NCBI GenBank assembly: GCA_025060475.1
Contig: JANXBZ010000010.1
Span: forward strand, 29,054 to 93,053
DNA length: 64,000 bases
Direction: 5' to 3'
Origin: Dictyoglomus sp.
GTDB lineage: Bacteria > Dictyoglomota > Dictyoglomia > Dictyoglomales > Dictyoglomaceae
Each line of letters begins with the position of its first letter. Within the stretch, counting starts at the first letter, position 1. Under the pieces are notes generated by a model, which saw only the letters and a list, made by a program, of their open reading frames with translations, ran no database searches and was not told the origin of the DNA. A program made the position numbers and the translations under genes. Below, piece after piece: positions 34,747 through 44,600 of the stretch.

Positions 34747-36792
34747 ATGATAAAAAGGATTAAAATTATTTCCTTTTTTATTTTTCTATTACTTTTGCTT
34801 GGCACAAATTTTGCTCAAAATTTAGAAAAAGCCTCCGATGCAAAACTTATTATTTATGAAGCCCCAAAAACTATGAAGCCAGCTCAAGGAATTAAAGTGA
34901 AAGTTGGAGGACATGAAGTTTTTGTTTACGATATTCCTGTAAATCCTCATAGGAGATGGTTAGGAAATAACGAAATAGAACTTTCTTCTACTCCCATGTG
35001 CTATTTTGATTTTAGTGGTGGAATCATCAGAATAGAAATTACAAAGGATAAAGAGATAAAATCTTGTAATATTCTTCCTTCTTCTTTTAATATTATCCCT
35101 AATATTTCCGGTAAAAATGTGACCTTTTTCATAAGAGATCCTGGATTTTATACCGTTATTTTTGATGACTCTCCAGAAAACGCCCTACATATCTTTGCTA
35201 ATCCTATAGAAGAAAATATTCCTGATAAGAATGATCCTAATGTGATATTTATTGAACCTGGAGAATGGATTATAGATAATATTCCCCTACAAAGTGGACA
35301 AACTTTGTATTTATCTGGTGGTGCAGTCTTACATACTTCTATTCATGGGATATTTTTAAATAATATTACTATTAAAGGAAGAGGAATTATAGATGGAAGT
35401 ATATGGAAAAATTGGTTAACCCCAGGAGAGATTGCAAGAGTTCCTATAAATTTAAGAAATAGTAAAGGAATAACTATAGAAGGGATAATTATTACAAATC
35501 CCAATGCTTGGGCACTAAATTTATACGAATGCGAAAACACTATTATAAAAAATGTTAAAATTATTACTGCACGCCAAAATGGAGATGGCATTACCATTCA
35601 ATCTTCTAGAAATATTCATGTTTCTGACTCTTTCGTAAGAAGTTGGGACGATAGCTTGGTTATAAAAAACTATGCAGGAGATTCTAAATTTATAAACTTT
35701 AATAACATACAAATATGGACAGATCTTGCCCAATCTATGGAAATCGGATATGAAACCAACAAAGGAATGAAAGAAAATCCAATAATTTCTGATATTAGCT
35801 TTAGAGATATTACAGTACTCTATAATTTTCATAAGCCAGTAATAAGTATACATAATAGCGATAATGCTTTAGTTAAAAATATTTATTATGAAAATATTAT
35901 AGTGGAAAATGCTCTTATGGGAGAAGGAGATGCAGGAGAAAATAATCAGTTAATTGATTTTGCAATTCTTTCTAGTCAATGGTCTTCTACTAAGGAAAGG
36001 GGAAATGTTAGAAATGTTTATATAAACAACGTAAAGGTATTAAAGGGAAAATTTCCCCCCTCAAGAATTATAGGTTACGATGAAAATCATACTATAGAGA
36101 ATGTAAATATTAAGAATCTTGTAATTCTTGGTAAAGAGATAAAATCTCTTGAAGAAGGTAGATTTAAGATCAATCCTTTTGTAAAGAATATAAATATTAC
36201 TCAGGAAAAGGTGGTAGGAAAAGATTTTCTAAGCGTTCCTAAAACTATTATTGAAGGTAATGGGCTTGTATCTCCTGAGAATCTTTTAATAATAAAAACT
36301 CCCGAACAGAAAGAAGCTGAAATTCCTGAAAAATTTAAAATTACTCAAGTAATTGTCCCTGAGAAACCTTCGGGGGAAAATGTTGCTCTTAAAAAGCCAA
36401 TTTCTGCAAGTAGCTATCAAGATGTTTACATGCCAAGATATGCAGTAGATGGAAGAATTAAAAGCTATTGGGAAGGAAAAGCTAACACCTATCCTAATAT
36501 TGTAATAGTTGATCTTCAGAAGGAATGTAATATTCATACTATAAGAATTGCTCTAAATCCAGATAAAATTTGGAGTAAAAGAGTTCAAACCTTTGAGATA
36601 AAATTTAGTCTTGATGGAGAAACTTATAAAGTATTAGTACCAAAGGCAGATTATATTTTTGATCCCATGACTAGTAATATTGTAGATATAAAACTTCCAA
36701 AAAGAGAAAAGGTAAGATATATCCAAATAATTTTTTATGCAAATACAGGGGCAACAGGAGGGCAGATTGGAGAATTAGAGATATATGAGTAA
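34747..36792 (+). CDS. Secreted beta-helix glycoside hydrolase (GH28/GH49-like) with discoidin domain
   Basis: 681 residues from the ATG at 34747, which has AGGGAGGTG upstream. A signal peptide (1-22) leads to an N-terminal beta-sandwich (about 30-160), then a right-handed beta-helix: SGQTLYLSGGAVLHTSIHG, ITIKGRGIIDGSIWKNW, NAWALNLYECENTIIKNVKI, NGDGITIQSSRNIHVSDSFVRSWDDSLVIKNY. The NGD and DD pairs sit where GH28 polygalacturonases hold catalytic aspartates. The extra N-terminal domain is also seen in GH49 dextranase-like enzymes. The C-terminal 140 residues (GENVALKKPISASSYQD ... YAVDGRIKSYWEG) are an F5/8 type C (CBM32-like) domain. The polysaccharide attacked is unknown. Confidence 0.78.
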   Translation: MIKRIKIISFFIFLLLLLGTNFAQNLEKASDAKLIIYEAPKTMKPAQGIKVKVGGHEVFVYDIPVNPHRRWLGNNEIELSSTPMCYFDFSGGIIRIEITKDKEIKSCNILPSSFNIIPNISGKNVTFFIRDPGFYTVIFDDSPENALHIFANPIEENIPDKNDPNVIFIEPGEWIIDNIPLQSGQTLYLSGGAVLHTSIHGIFLNNITIKGRGIIDGSIWKNWLTPGEIARVPINLRNSKGITIEGIIITNPNAWALNLYECENTIIKNVKIITARQNGDGITIQSSRNIHVSDSFVRSWDDSLVIKNYAGDSKFINFNNIQIWTDLAQSMEIGYETNKGMKENPIISDISFRDITVLYNFHKPVISIHNSDNALVKNIYYENIIVENALMGEGDAGENNQLIDFAILSSQWSSTKERGNVRNVYINNVKVLKGKFPPSRIIGYDENHTIENVNIKNLVILGKEIKSLEEGRFKINPFVKNINITQEKVVGKDFLSVPKTIIEGNGLVSPENLLIIKTPEQKEAEIPEKFKITQVIVPEKPSGENVALKKPISASSYQDVYMPRYAVDGRIKSYWEGKANTYPNIVIVDLQKECNIHTIRIALNPDKIWSKRVQTFEIKFSLDGETYKVLVPKADYIFDPMTSNIVDIKLPKREKVRYIQIIFYANTGATGGQIGELEIYE

Positions 36793-36813
36793 AAGAAGAA
36801 AGGAGTTTAATAC

Positions 36814-39153
36814 ATGGAAAAGAAGATGATACCATGGGGAAAAATTTTATCATATGAAAAATCTGAGGAATCAATTATTATAAATGGAGAATATGAGAAT
36901 CTTAAAATAGAATTTATTACAGATAAAATCGTTAGGCTTCATTTCTCAAAGGATAAAAATTGGAACCATAATTATTCCTTTGCTATAGAAAAGAAACTCC
37001 CTAAATCTAACTTTGAAATCTTAGAGAAGGAAAAAGATTTAATTTTAAAGAGTAAGGAGCTTTTTCTATTAATCGATAAAAATTCTGGTAATATTAAGAT
37101 TTTTAATAATGGTGGGGATCTTTTATCTTCTGATTATGAGAATTTAGGTTATGTAAGATTTAAAAACAAAGTGTATTCTTTTAAAAAAATTGACAAAGAA
37201 GAGGCATTTTTGGGGCTAGGAGAAAAATTGGGAGGATTAAATAAAAAAGGTAAGAAATTTGTCAATTGGAATACTGATGATCCTCACCATTATCCTAATA
37301 CAGATCCTTTATACCAAACTCATCCTTTCTTCCTAGCATGGAACATGAATTTTTCTTATGGGATATTTTTTGATAATACCTTTAGAACCTTTTTTAATTT
37401 AGGGGAGGAAAATAATAAATATTTTTATTTTTATGCTGATAATGGAGAAATGGATTACTACTTTATATATGGACCTTCACCAAAGGAAGTAATAGAAGGA
37501 TACACCTTTCTTATTGGAAGATATTATATGCCTCCCATCTGGTCTTTAGGATATCAACAATCCAAATGGGGTTATGGAAGCTTAGAAAAAGTAAAAGAAA
37601 TTGCTGAGAATTTCAGAAATAAAAATATCCCCTGTGATGTTATCTATTTAGATATAGACCATTTAGAAGATTTTAAGGTCTTTACTGTAGATAAGGAAAA
37701 ATTTCCTAATATGAAAGAGTTAATTGAAGAATTAGATAAAAAAGGTTTTAAATTAATACCTATCGTAGATCCTGGGGTAAAAAAGGATGTAAATTTTGAA
37801 ATATTTAAAGATGGAATTGAAAAAGATTGTTTTTGTAAAAAATCTACTGGAGAAATATATATAGGATATGTATGGCCTGGTGAGTGTGTCTTTCCTGATT
37901 TTGTAAAAGAAAGGGTAAGGGAATGGTGGGGAGAAAAACAAAGGAAAATCATTGACCTAGGATTTTCAGGTGTCTGGAATGATATGAATGAGCCTTCTTC
38001 CTTTTCTCATCCCCTGAATTCTATCTATAAAACCTTTGAGAAAAATAATACTTTTTGGGGGATATTTTCTGACCACAAAGATGAAGTTTATTATGAAAAG
38101 ACCTTTCCTAAGGATGTAGTTCATGGAGAAAAGGGAGAATATTCTCATGATGAGATCCATAATGTTTACGGTCTTCTTATGGTGAAGGCAAGTTTTGAAG
38201 GCTGGAAGAAGGAAAAACCTAATCTTCGCCCCCTTATTCTGACAAGAGCAGGATATTCAGGAATACAAAAATACTCTGCAGTATGGACAGGAGATAATAA
38301 AAGTTGGTGGGAGCATCTTTATATAAGCATTCCTATGCTTCAAAACTTAAGCATATCTGGAGTTCCCTTTGTAGGAGCAGATGTAGGAGGATTTGGTTTA
38401 GATTCTTCACCAGAACTATTTGCAAGATGGATAGAATTAGGAATTTTCTATCCCTTTCTTAGAAATCATTCAGAGTTAAATACAAAACCTCAAGAACCTT
38501 GGTCTTTTGGAGAGGAAATTGAAAATATTGCAAGAAAATATATAAAACTTAGATATAGACTTATTCCATATCTTTACTCACTTTTTTGGGAAGCAAAAGA
38601 AAAGGGAATACCTCCTTTAAGAGCTTTAATTCTTGAATTCCCTCATGATCCTGAAACTCTTTATAATGATGATGAATTCATGTTAGGTCCAAATTTATTA
38701 ATTGCTCCAATTTATAGAGAAGGAGCAAGAGCGAGAGTAATATATCTCCCTAAGGGAAAATGGTATGATTTCTGGACTAGGAAAATTTATGAAGGAAATA
38801 ATTATTTTTCTTACTATGCTCCTTTGGATATAATACCTGTATTTATAAAAGAAGGAAGCATAATTCCCCTATGGGAACCTCAAAACTATGTGGGAGAAAA
38901 AAAACAAGAAGTCTTAGAAGTCCTTGTTTTTCCTTCCATAGGAAATTTTATATATTATGAAGATGATGGTATTTCCTGGAATTATCAAAAGAAAGAATAC
39001 AATTTAATTAAGTTTTCCATTAAAGATAATATTTTTGAAATTGAATATCTTCATAAAAATCTCCCTTCTGAAAGAAAAATTTTCAGAGTAAATTTTTTAG
39101 GAAGAATCATAGAGATTGAAGATAAAGGAGAGAATATAAAAATAAAATTATAA
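36814..39153 (+). CDS. GH31 alpha-glucosidase/alpha-xylosidase family enzyme
   Basis: 779 residues with no signal peptide, so cytoplasmic. The catalytic nucleophile is Asp390 in GVWNDMNEPSSF and the acid/base is Asp494 in WTGDNKSWW. Other family marks are LGLGEKLGGLNKKGKKFVNWNTD, PPIWSLGYQQSKWGYG, GADVGGFGLDSSPELFARWIELGIFYPFLRNHS. GH31 enzymes release alpha-linked glucose, xylose or galactose from non-reducing ends. WNDMNEP is the form of alpha-glucosidases, so alpha-glucosidase is most likely. GAAAGGAG precedes the ATG. It is the last gene of the LacI-linked uptake operon, 21 bases after the beta-helix hydrolase. Confidence 0.93.
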   Translation: MEKKMIPWGKILSYEKSEESIIINGEYENLKIEFITDKIVRLHFSKDKNWNHNYSFAIEKKLPKSNFEILEKEKDLILKSKELFLLIDKNSGNIKIFNNGGDLLSSDYENLGYVRFKNKVYSFKKIDKEEAFLGLGEKLGGLNKKGKKFVNWNTDDPHHYPNTDPLYQTHPFFLAWNMNFSYGIFFDNTFRTFFNLGEENNKYFYFYADNGEMDYYFIYGPSPKEVIEGYTFLIGRYYMPPIWSLGYQQSKWGYGSLEKVKEIAENFRNKNIPCDVIYLDIDHLEDFKVFTVDKEKFPNMKELIEELDKKGFKLIPIVDPGVKKDVNFEIFKDGIEKDCFCKKSTGEIYIGYVWPGECVFPDFVKERVREWWGEKQRKIIDLGFSGVWNDMNEPSSFSHPLNSIYKTFEKNNTFWGIFSDHKDEVYYEKTFPKDVVHGEKGEYSHDEIHNVYGLLMVKASFEGWKKEKPNLRPLILTRAGYSGIQKYSAVWTGDNKSWWEHLYISIPMLQNLSISGVPFVGADVGGFGLDSSPELFARWIELGIFYPFLRNHSELNTKPQEPWSFGEEIENIARKYIKLRYRLIPYLYSLFWEAKEKGIPPLRALILEFPHDPETLYNDDEFMLGPNLLIAPIYREGARARVIYLPKGKWYDFWTRKIYEGNNYFSYYAPLDIIPVFIKEGSIIPLWEPQNYVGEKKQEVLEVLVFPSIGNFIYYEDDGISWNYQKKEYNLIKFSIKDNIFEIEYLHKNLPSERKIFRVNFLGRIIEIEDKGENIKIKL

Positions 39154-39190
39154 GAAAAAATTACTTTTAATAAGAAATTTTGATTTTTAC

Positions 39191-39231
39191 TTGACAACAA
39201 AAAATCTAAAGTTCTAAAATTGGTTAGACCA
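39191..39231 (+). promoter_or_regulatory. Promoter and FadR-type operator of the GntR gene
   Basis: -35 TTGACA (39191-39196), 18-base spacer and -10 TAAAAT (39215-39220), directly followed by TGGTTAGACCA (39221-39231). That 11-bp palindrome fits the TnGTnnnACnA pattern of FadR-type regulators and covers the start point, so the gene probably represses itself. Confidence 0.75.
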
Positions 39232-39252
39232 TTTTAAGAGGAGGTCTAAGAA

Positions 39253-39939
39253 TTGAAACCTATAACACGAACAAAATTAACAGAAAGCATTATAAAAGCT
39301 ATCATGGAATATGTAGAATCCCAAAAAATGAAGGTAGGAGATAAACTCCCTTCAGAAAGGGAATTATCTAAAGCCTTAAGAGTTAGTAGACCTCTTTTAA
39401 GAGAAGCCATAAGGGTTATGGAAAGCCTAAATCTTATTGAAGTAAGACCGGGAAGTGGAATTTATATTAAAAATCCTTTTAATCCAGAGATGTCATATTT
39501 AGTTCTTCATATAGATAAACAAGAGAAAGATAAATTATTAGAGGTTTTAAAAGTAAGAAAAGTTCTAGAAAAACTTGCCATAGAAGAAGCAGTAAAAAAT
39601 ATAAATAAAGAGGACTTAGATAAAATTGAAAAATTATTAAATATACTCGAAGAGACTCAAAGAAGAGGAGACAAGAGCTTAGAAGAAAATTGGGCATTTT
39701 ACAGTACCATATATTACGCATCTAAAAATAAGTTTTTATATGACTTTTTAGAGGGTTTAAAGGATTTTTATCTTTCATGGCAAGACCCTAATGAAAACCC
39801 TGTCTTTGCTGAAAAAACATATTCTTATCATAGAGAATTATTTGAAGGAATAAAATCAAAGGATCTAAAAAAGATTAATTCTACTATAGATCGTTTCTAC
39901 AAAATTTGGGAAGAAGAGATTGAGAAAAGATATAGATAA
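39253..39939 (+). CDS. GntR family regulator, FadR subfamily
   Basis: 228 residues, starting with TTG at 39253 after AAGAGGAGGT. The winged HTH is RTKLTESIIKAIMEYVESQKMKVGDKLPSERELSKALRVSRPLLREAIRVMESLNLIEVRPGSGIYI. The C-terminal FCD domain is all helical (LEVLKVRKVLEKLAIEEAVKN ... YSYHRELFEGIKSKD), and its second half has the histidine that usually binds a metal. FadR-type regulators answer to sugar acids, amino acids or acyl-CoA. The target is likely itself and perhaps the following DMT transporter, 10 bases downstream. Confidence 0.9.
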   Translation: MKPITRTKLTESIIKAIMEYVESQKMKVGDKLPSERELSKALRVSRPLLREAIRVMESLNLIEVRPGSGIYIKNPFNPEMSYLVLHIDKQEKDKLLEVLKVRKVLEKLAIEEAVKNINKEDLDKIEKLLNILEETQRRGDKSLEENWAFYSTIYYASKNKFLYDFLEGLKDFYLSWQDPNENPVFAEKTYSYHRELFEGIKSKDLKKINSTIDRFYKIWEEEIEKRYR

Positions 39940-39949
39940 ATAAGATTTT

Positions 39950-40801
39950 ATGAGAAAGAAAAAAGCAATATTTTTTCTAATTTTATCTGCAGTTTTATGG
40001 AGCTTAGGTGGAGTTTTAATTAAAATAGTAGATTTGAATCCTATAGCAATTGCAGGTACAAGAAGTGCAATAGCAAGTTTAGTAATATTAATTTATTTAA
40101 AGAAAATTAAACCTTCATTTAATCCTATCCAAATTACAGGAGCATTATTCTATTCTGGAACAGTTATTCTTTTTGTATTAGCAAATAAACTTACCACTGC
40201 AGCTAACGCCATACTTTTACAATATGGTGCTCCTTTATATGTTGCCCTTTTAAGTTATCCGATATTAAAAGAAAAAGTGGATAGAATAGATTGGATAGCT
40301 ATTTTATTAATGCTAATAGGAATATATATTTTTTTCCTCGATGAACTACAATTTAATAATTTTATTGGAAATATAATAGCTATATTAAGTGGCATAAATT
40401 TTGCTTTTTTTATTATATTTATGAGAAAACAAAAGGATAACTCTCCTATAAATTCTGTATTACTAGGAAACATAATTACTGCTCTAATCGGTCTTCCCTT
40501 TATAATTAGATCTTTTAATTTAATAAATCTAAAAAACTTTATAGGGTTAACCCTCTTAGGAACAATCCAAATAGGAATATCCTATATTCTTTATTCCATT
40601 GCCATAAAAGAAGTTTCAGCCCTCGAAGGAGCATTAATTCCCATGATAGAACCCATTCTTAATCCCATATGGGTATTTCTCGCCATAGGAGAAATTCCTG
40701 GAAAATATTCCCTTTTAGGTGGAAGTATAATACTTGCCACTGTGAGTTTAAGATATTTATATCCTGCTATAAAAAATAGATATGATAAAATTTATTTATA
40801 A
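39950..40801 (+). CDS. EamA/DMT family membrane transporter
   Basis: 283 residues with about ten membrane helices in two EamA repeats. ALWSLGGVLIKIVDLNPIAIAGTRSAIASLVIL begins the first, and LSGINFAFFIIFMRKQ the second, with LEGALIPMIEPILNPIWVFLAIGE near the end. It is a drug/metabolite transporter whose cargo is unknown. No clear ribosome site is seen, the start lies 10 bases after the GntR stop, and an mRNA shared with the regulator is likely. If the GntR protein senses a metabolite, this may export or import it. Confidence 0.87.
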   Translation: MRKKKAIFFLILSAVLWSLGGVLIKIVDLNPIAIAGTRSAIASLVILIYLKKIKPSFNPIQITGALFYSGTVILFVLANKLTTAANAILLQYGAPLYVALLSYPILKEKVDRIDWIAILLMLIGIYIFFLDELQFNNFIGNIIAILSGINFAFFIIFMRKQKDNSPINSVLLGNIITALIGLPFIIRSFNLINLKNFIGLTLLGTIQIGISYILYSIAIKEVSALEGALIPMIEPILNPIWVFLAIGEIPGKYSLLGGSIILATVSLRYLYPAIKNRYDKIYL

Positions 40802-40824
40802 AAAAATTTTTTAAGAGGTGGATC

Positions 40825-41556
40825 ATGAAAAGAGTAATACCTGTCCTGCTTTTTATATTTTTACTCTCTTCTTTAATTTTCCCTATAGATTTTGAGAATG
40901 CAAATAGGAGTTTCTTTGAGGCAAGAAGAGACAGAGATAAAAATAAAATCCTTGCTCTTATTGAAACATTAGAAAAAGATCCAAATCTTTTAAAAGACTC
41001 TCAATTATTAACAGTAATTGCGGATTGTTATTTAGAATATGGATACTGGGGAGTAGCAGGAAGAGAAAAGGAAAAATATTATGAAAAAGCAAGATCCTAT
41101 GCAGAGAAAGCCCTACAAATTGATCCAAATAATGGAAGAGCTTGGTACATAGCAGGAGCATCTATAGGAAGACTGGCTCAGTATAAAGGAATTATTCAAA
41201 GTCTTTTTATGCTTGGAGATTTTGATAAATACATAGGAAAAGCTATTGAAATTCTTAATGATCCCCTCTATAAAGGCTTTGCTCTTCTTGCCATGGGAAT
41301 GAGATATAGAGATGTTCCTTGGCCTTTATATAATTACGATAAGGCTGAAAAATATATGAAAGAAGCATTAAAATATGTGCCTAATTATCCCAACATCTAT
41401 CTTGAGCTTGGCTATTTATATTTAAAGATAAACAAAAAAGATTTAGCAAAGGAAATGTTTTTAAAAGTTATAAATTCTGAACCTCATCCGTGGCTTGTGA
41501 AAACCCATGAAGAATCAGTAGAAAATGCTAAAAAAGAATTAGAAAAAATTAAATAA
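40825..41556 (+). CDS. Secreted TPR-repeat protein
   Basis: 243 residues. A signal peptide (about 1-19, ending LIFPID) is followed by a helical TPR region: YYEKARSYAEKALQIDPNNGRAWYIAGASIG, NYDKAEKYMKEALKYVPNYPNIYLELGYLYLKINKKDLAKEMFLKVI. It probably serves as a protein-binding scaffold outside the membrane. AAGAGGTGG precedes the ATG. It follows the DMT transporter by 23 bases and ends at a strong terminator. Confidence 0.8.
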   Translation: MKRVIPVLLFIFLLSSLIFPIDFENANRSFFEARRDRDKNKILALIETLEKDPNLLKDSQLLTVIADCYLEYGYWGVAGREKEKYYEKARSYAEKALQIDPNNGRAWYIAGASIGRLAQYKGIIQSLFMLGDFDKYIGKAIEILNDPLYKGFALLAMGMRYRDVPWPLYNYDKAEKYMKEALKYVPNYPNIYLELGYLYLKINKKDLAKEMFLKVINSEPHPWLVKTHEESVENAKKELEKIK

Positions 41557-41559
41557 GAA

Positions 41560-41584
41560 GGGGGGCTCTTAGCCCCCCTGTTTT
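41560..41584 (+). terminator. Rho-independent terminator
   Basis: 8-bp stem GGGGGGCT/AGCCCCCC with loop CTT (41560-41578), followed by TGTTTTATT. It ends the GntR-DMT-TPR unit. Confidence 0.85.
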
Positions 41585-41648
41585 ATTAGAGCCTTTTTGT
41601 TATTTTCTTGAATTCTATTGAACAGATATTTACTGCCAAAACTTGTTG

Positions 41649-41654
41649 TATAAT
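41649..41654 (+). promoter_or_regulatory. -10 element of the GGDEF protein gene
   Basis: A perfect TATAAT lies 29 bases before the TTG start, right after the terminator region. A TTGAAC at 41618-41623 is too far upstream (25 bases), so no clear -35 is found. Confidence 0.45.
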
Positions 41655-41682
41655 AAATTAAGATTTTAATTCAGAGAAAAAA

Positions 41683-44600
41683 TTGGAAAAAATATATTAC
41701 TTTGAAAAAATTCTAAAGGAAAACCCTATCACCTATCTTGAGCTTCCTTCAGGTACAGGAAGAACTCATATTCTCCTTTCTCTATATTCAAGATTAAAAG
41801 AAAATTCTCTAATTACCAATTATGGATCTCACAGAACACCTATAGGAGAATTTCTTTTAACCATATTAAAATTGATAGATAAGGAAGAATTTTGGAAAGA
41901 AAAAGGAAAATCTGTGGGGCCAATATTAAGAAGGTATATTCATCCGAGATTTCTAAAAGTCCTAGAAAATTATAAACCAGAAGTAGTTTTAAATATAGAC
42001 ACAGAAGTTAGTCAAATTTTTAACATAATAGAATCAATACTTGGAAAAACTAAAATCAAATACTTTTTTATTGATAATTGGCAATCTTATCTTGAATATA
42101 ACAAACTTTTTAAAATTCTTATTCCTCTAATTTCAGAAAAACTAAATATTTCCTTCTTTATCACTGGTGAAAATTTACCCGAGTTTCCTATTGTTTATAG
42201 AATTAACGATAAAAATTGTGAGATTCCTATAACTGACAAGGACTTTGTAACAAAAGAAATGGCTAAGGCTTTCAATATAGACTTAGAAAAAGCTAAAAAG
42301 CTCTATAAACTAAGTAAAGGAAATTGGAATAATGCAAAGATCATTCTTAAAAATAACTTCAGGTCCTTAGAAGATCTATTGAAAGAAAAACTTGAAAATC
42401 TAAATCCACAAGAAAAAAAAGCATTAGGCGCCATAACTTTAATAGGAAAAACTTTTTCAACTGTAACGTTAAAGGCAGTTAAAGATCTATATACTCCTCT
42501 TTTTCTATTTAAAGATTTTATAACATCGGAAATCATTAGATGGGAATATCCTTTATGGAGATTTGCATCTGAGGAAGTTCTTAACATCATAAAGCAAAAT
42601 ATTTCTCAGGAAGAATACTTTCAGATTTATTCTTCCTTTGTAAAAAAAATCATATCTTATAACTACTCAGATTTATGGGGAAGAATAGCAATTTTAGCAG
42701 ATAGAGCAAAGGATAGAAAAACGTGGATCTTTGCAAAGATAAGGGAATTTAGAAATTCTAATAGCTTACAAGAAGGATTGGAAATTTTAAGAAACATTGT
42801 AGATAAAAGGAAAAAAGAGTTTTATCTTAGAAAAATATCGAGAATTTTAATTGAAATTCAAAGATTTTCAGAAGCAATAGATATTTTGAAGGAAATAGAA
42901 AATAAGAAACTTAAAGATAAGTCTTATATGGTTCGATGCTACTCATACCTCGGAAAATATGAAGAAGCAGAGAAGATTTTAAAAGAAGTAATTGAAAACC
43001 TCAATTTATGTTACGACCTTCCTGAAATTCTTAGCAATCTTTCTTCCTACTATTTCTTAAAAAAAGAAACTAAAGAGGGATTAAAACTCTTAAATTTACA
43101 TTTAGAGGATATTATAAAATTAAAATCTTCTCCTAAGTATCTTTCCAATTACTATAACTCTTTAGCTATTCATAATTCTATGGAAGGTAAATTAGAAGAT
43201 GCTTTTTATTTCTACTATTTAGCCTTAGAAAATGCTAAGAAAAGTAATAACAAATTTTCCCTTTTTAAGGTGATAAATAATTTAGGAGACTTAGGAAGGT
43301 ATATATATGGACCTAAATTTTCGGTTAAATATAATTTTGAAGCTTTGGATCTATCTAAAAATTTCTCGAAAAACATATATGCATTAAGTTTAGCCAATTT
43401 AATTAACAGCTGTTCTCAATTTTATCCTATAGAATACATAGAAAAACTACGTCAAGAATTAGAAAAACTCTTAAAAGATTTAGATGTAGAATACTTTAGT
43501 TATATAGGCTACAGGAGATTAGCTATCTTGGATATAAACTATCATAAGCTTGAAAATATAGAAAGAATTATTCCTTTTCTTGAAAAAATTAAAACTATTT
43601 CTGAAAGTCAGCTTTTAATTAATATATTAAAAGGTTTTCTCGGAGAAGAACTAGATTGGGAAGTATTAGAAAGAGAAGTTTTTAAAACAAAGGATGATCA
43701 AATAATTATACTTTATTTAAATTTATTACTAAAAAGAGACTTATCTTCTCAAATAATTGCTAAAGAATTTTCATCGGAACTTCCCTTTTATAGATTTTTA
43801 AAAGGTTTAATAACAGGTGAAGATATTCTATCCCTACTAACCTACATTGACTCTATGTTGGACAGATGGGAATTTCTAGATGCATTAAACTCCTATCTTC
43901 AACTTATCGATTATTTAGAGAAATTGAGTGATAAAAGTTTAGAATACTTTTTATATAATTCCTACTTTGAATCTCTAAATCTTAGTTTATTTTTAAAACT
44001 AGATCACATAAAAGAAAAATTAACAAAAAAATTGGACAAATTTTATGATTTTATTATTAAAAAACATATGCAGATTAAGGTATTAGAAAGTTATTTATAT
44101 AACGCCATTGTCAGTGCAGAAACAGAAGAGCAAGTCTTAGAAATTCTTTCCAGGATCTTTTCCGATTTCTTCAAAGACTTTCTTATAAAGATCCAAATTG
44201 GATCAAATACCATAAAAGAAGGTAACCTATTATTAGGAGAAGATACACTAAAATATTATTATAAAAAGTCACCCTTTTCTATATTTTTATATTCAAAAGA
44301 AACCTCAGATCCCTATATAATATTTTTATTAAGATCTTTGTTAAAAGCCTTTATAACCTTCTGGGAAAGAAAATATGGAATTTATGATCCTCTAACAGGA
44401 CTATATAATAGAGCCTATGGAAATAAGAGAATAGAAGAAGCATATTTAGATTACAAGCGAATAAAAGAGCCTTTTTCAGTAATATTTATTGATGTAGATT
44501 CCCTTAAAACCATTAACGACACCTATGGACATCACTATGGGGATTTTGTATTGCAACAAGTTGCATCATGTATAAAAAACTCAATCCGACAAAATGATTT

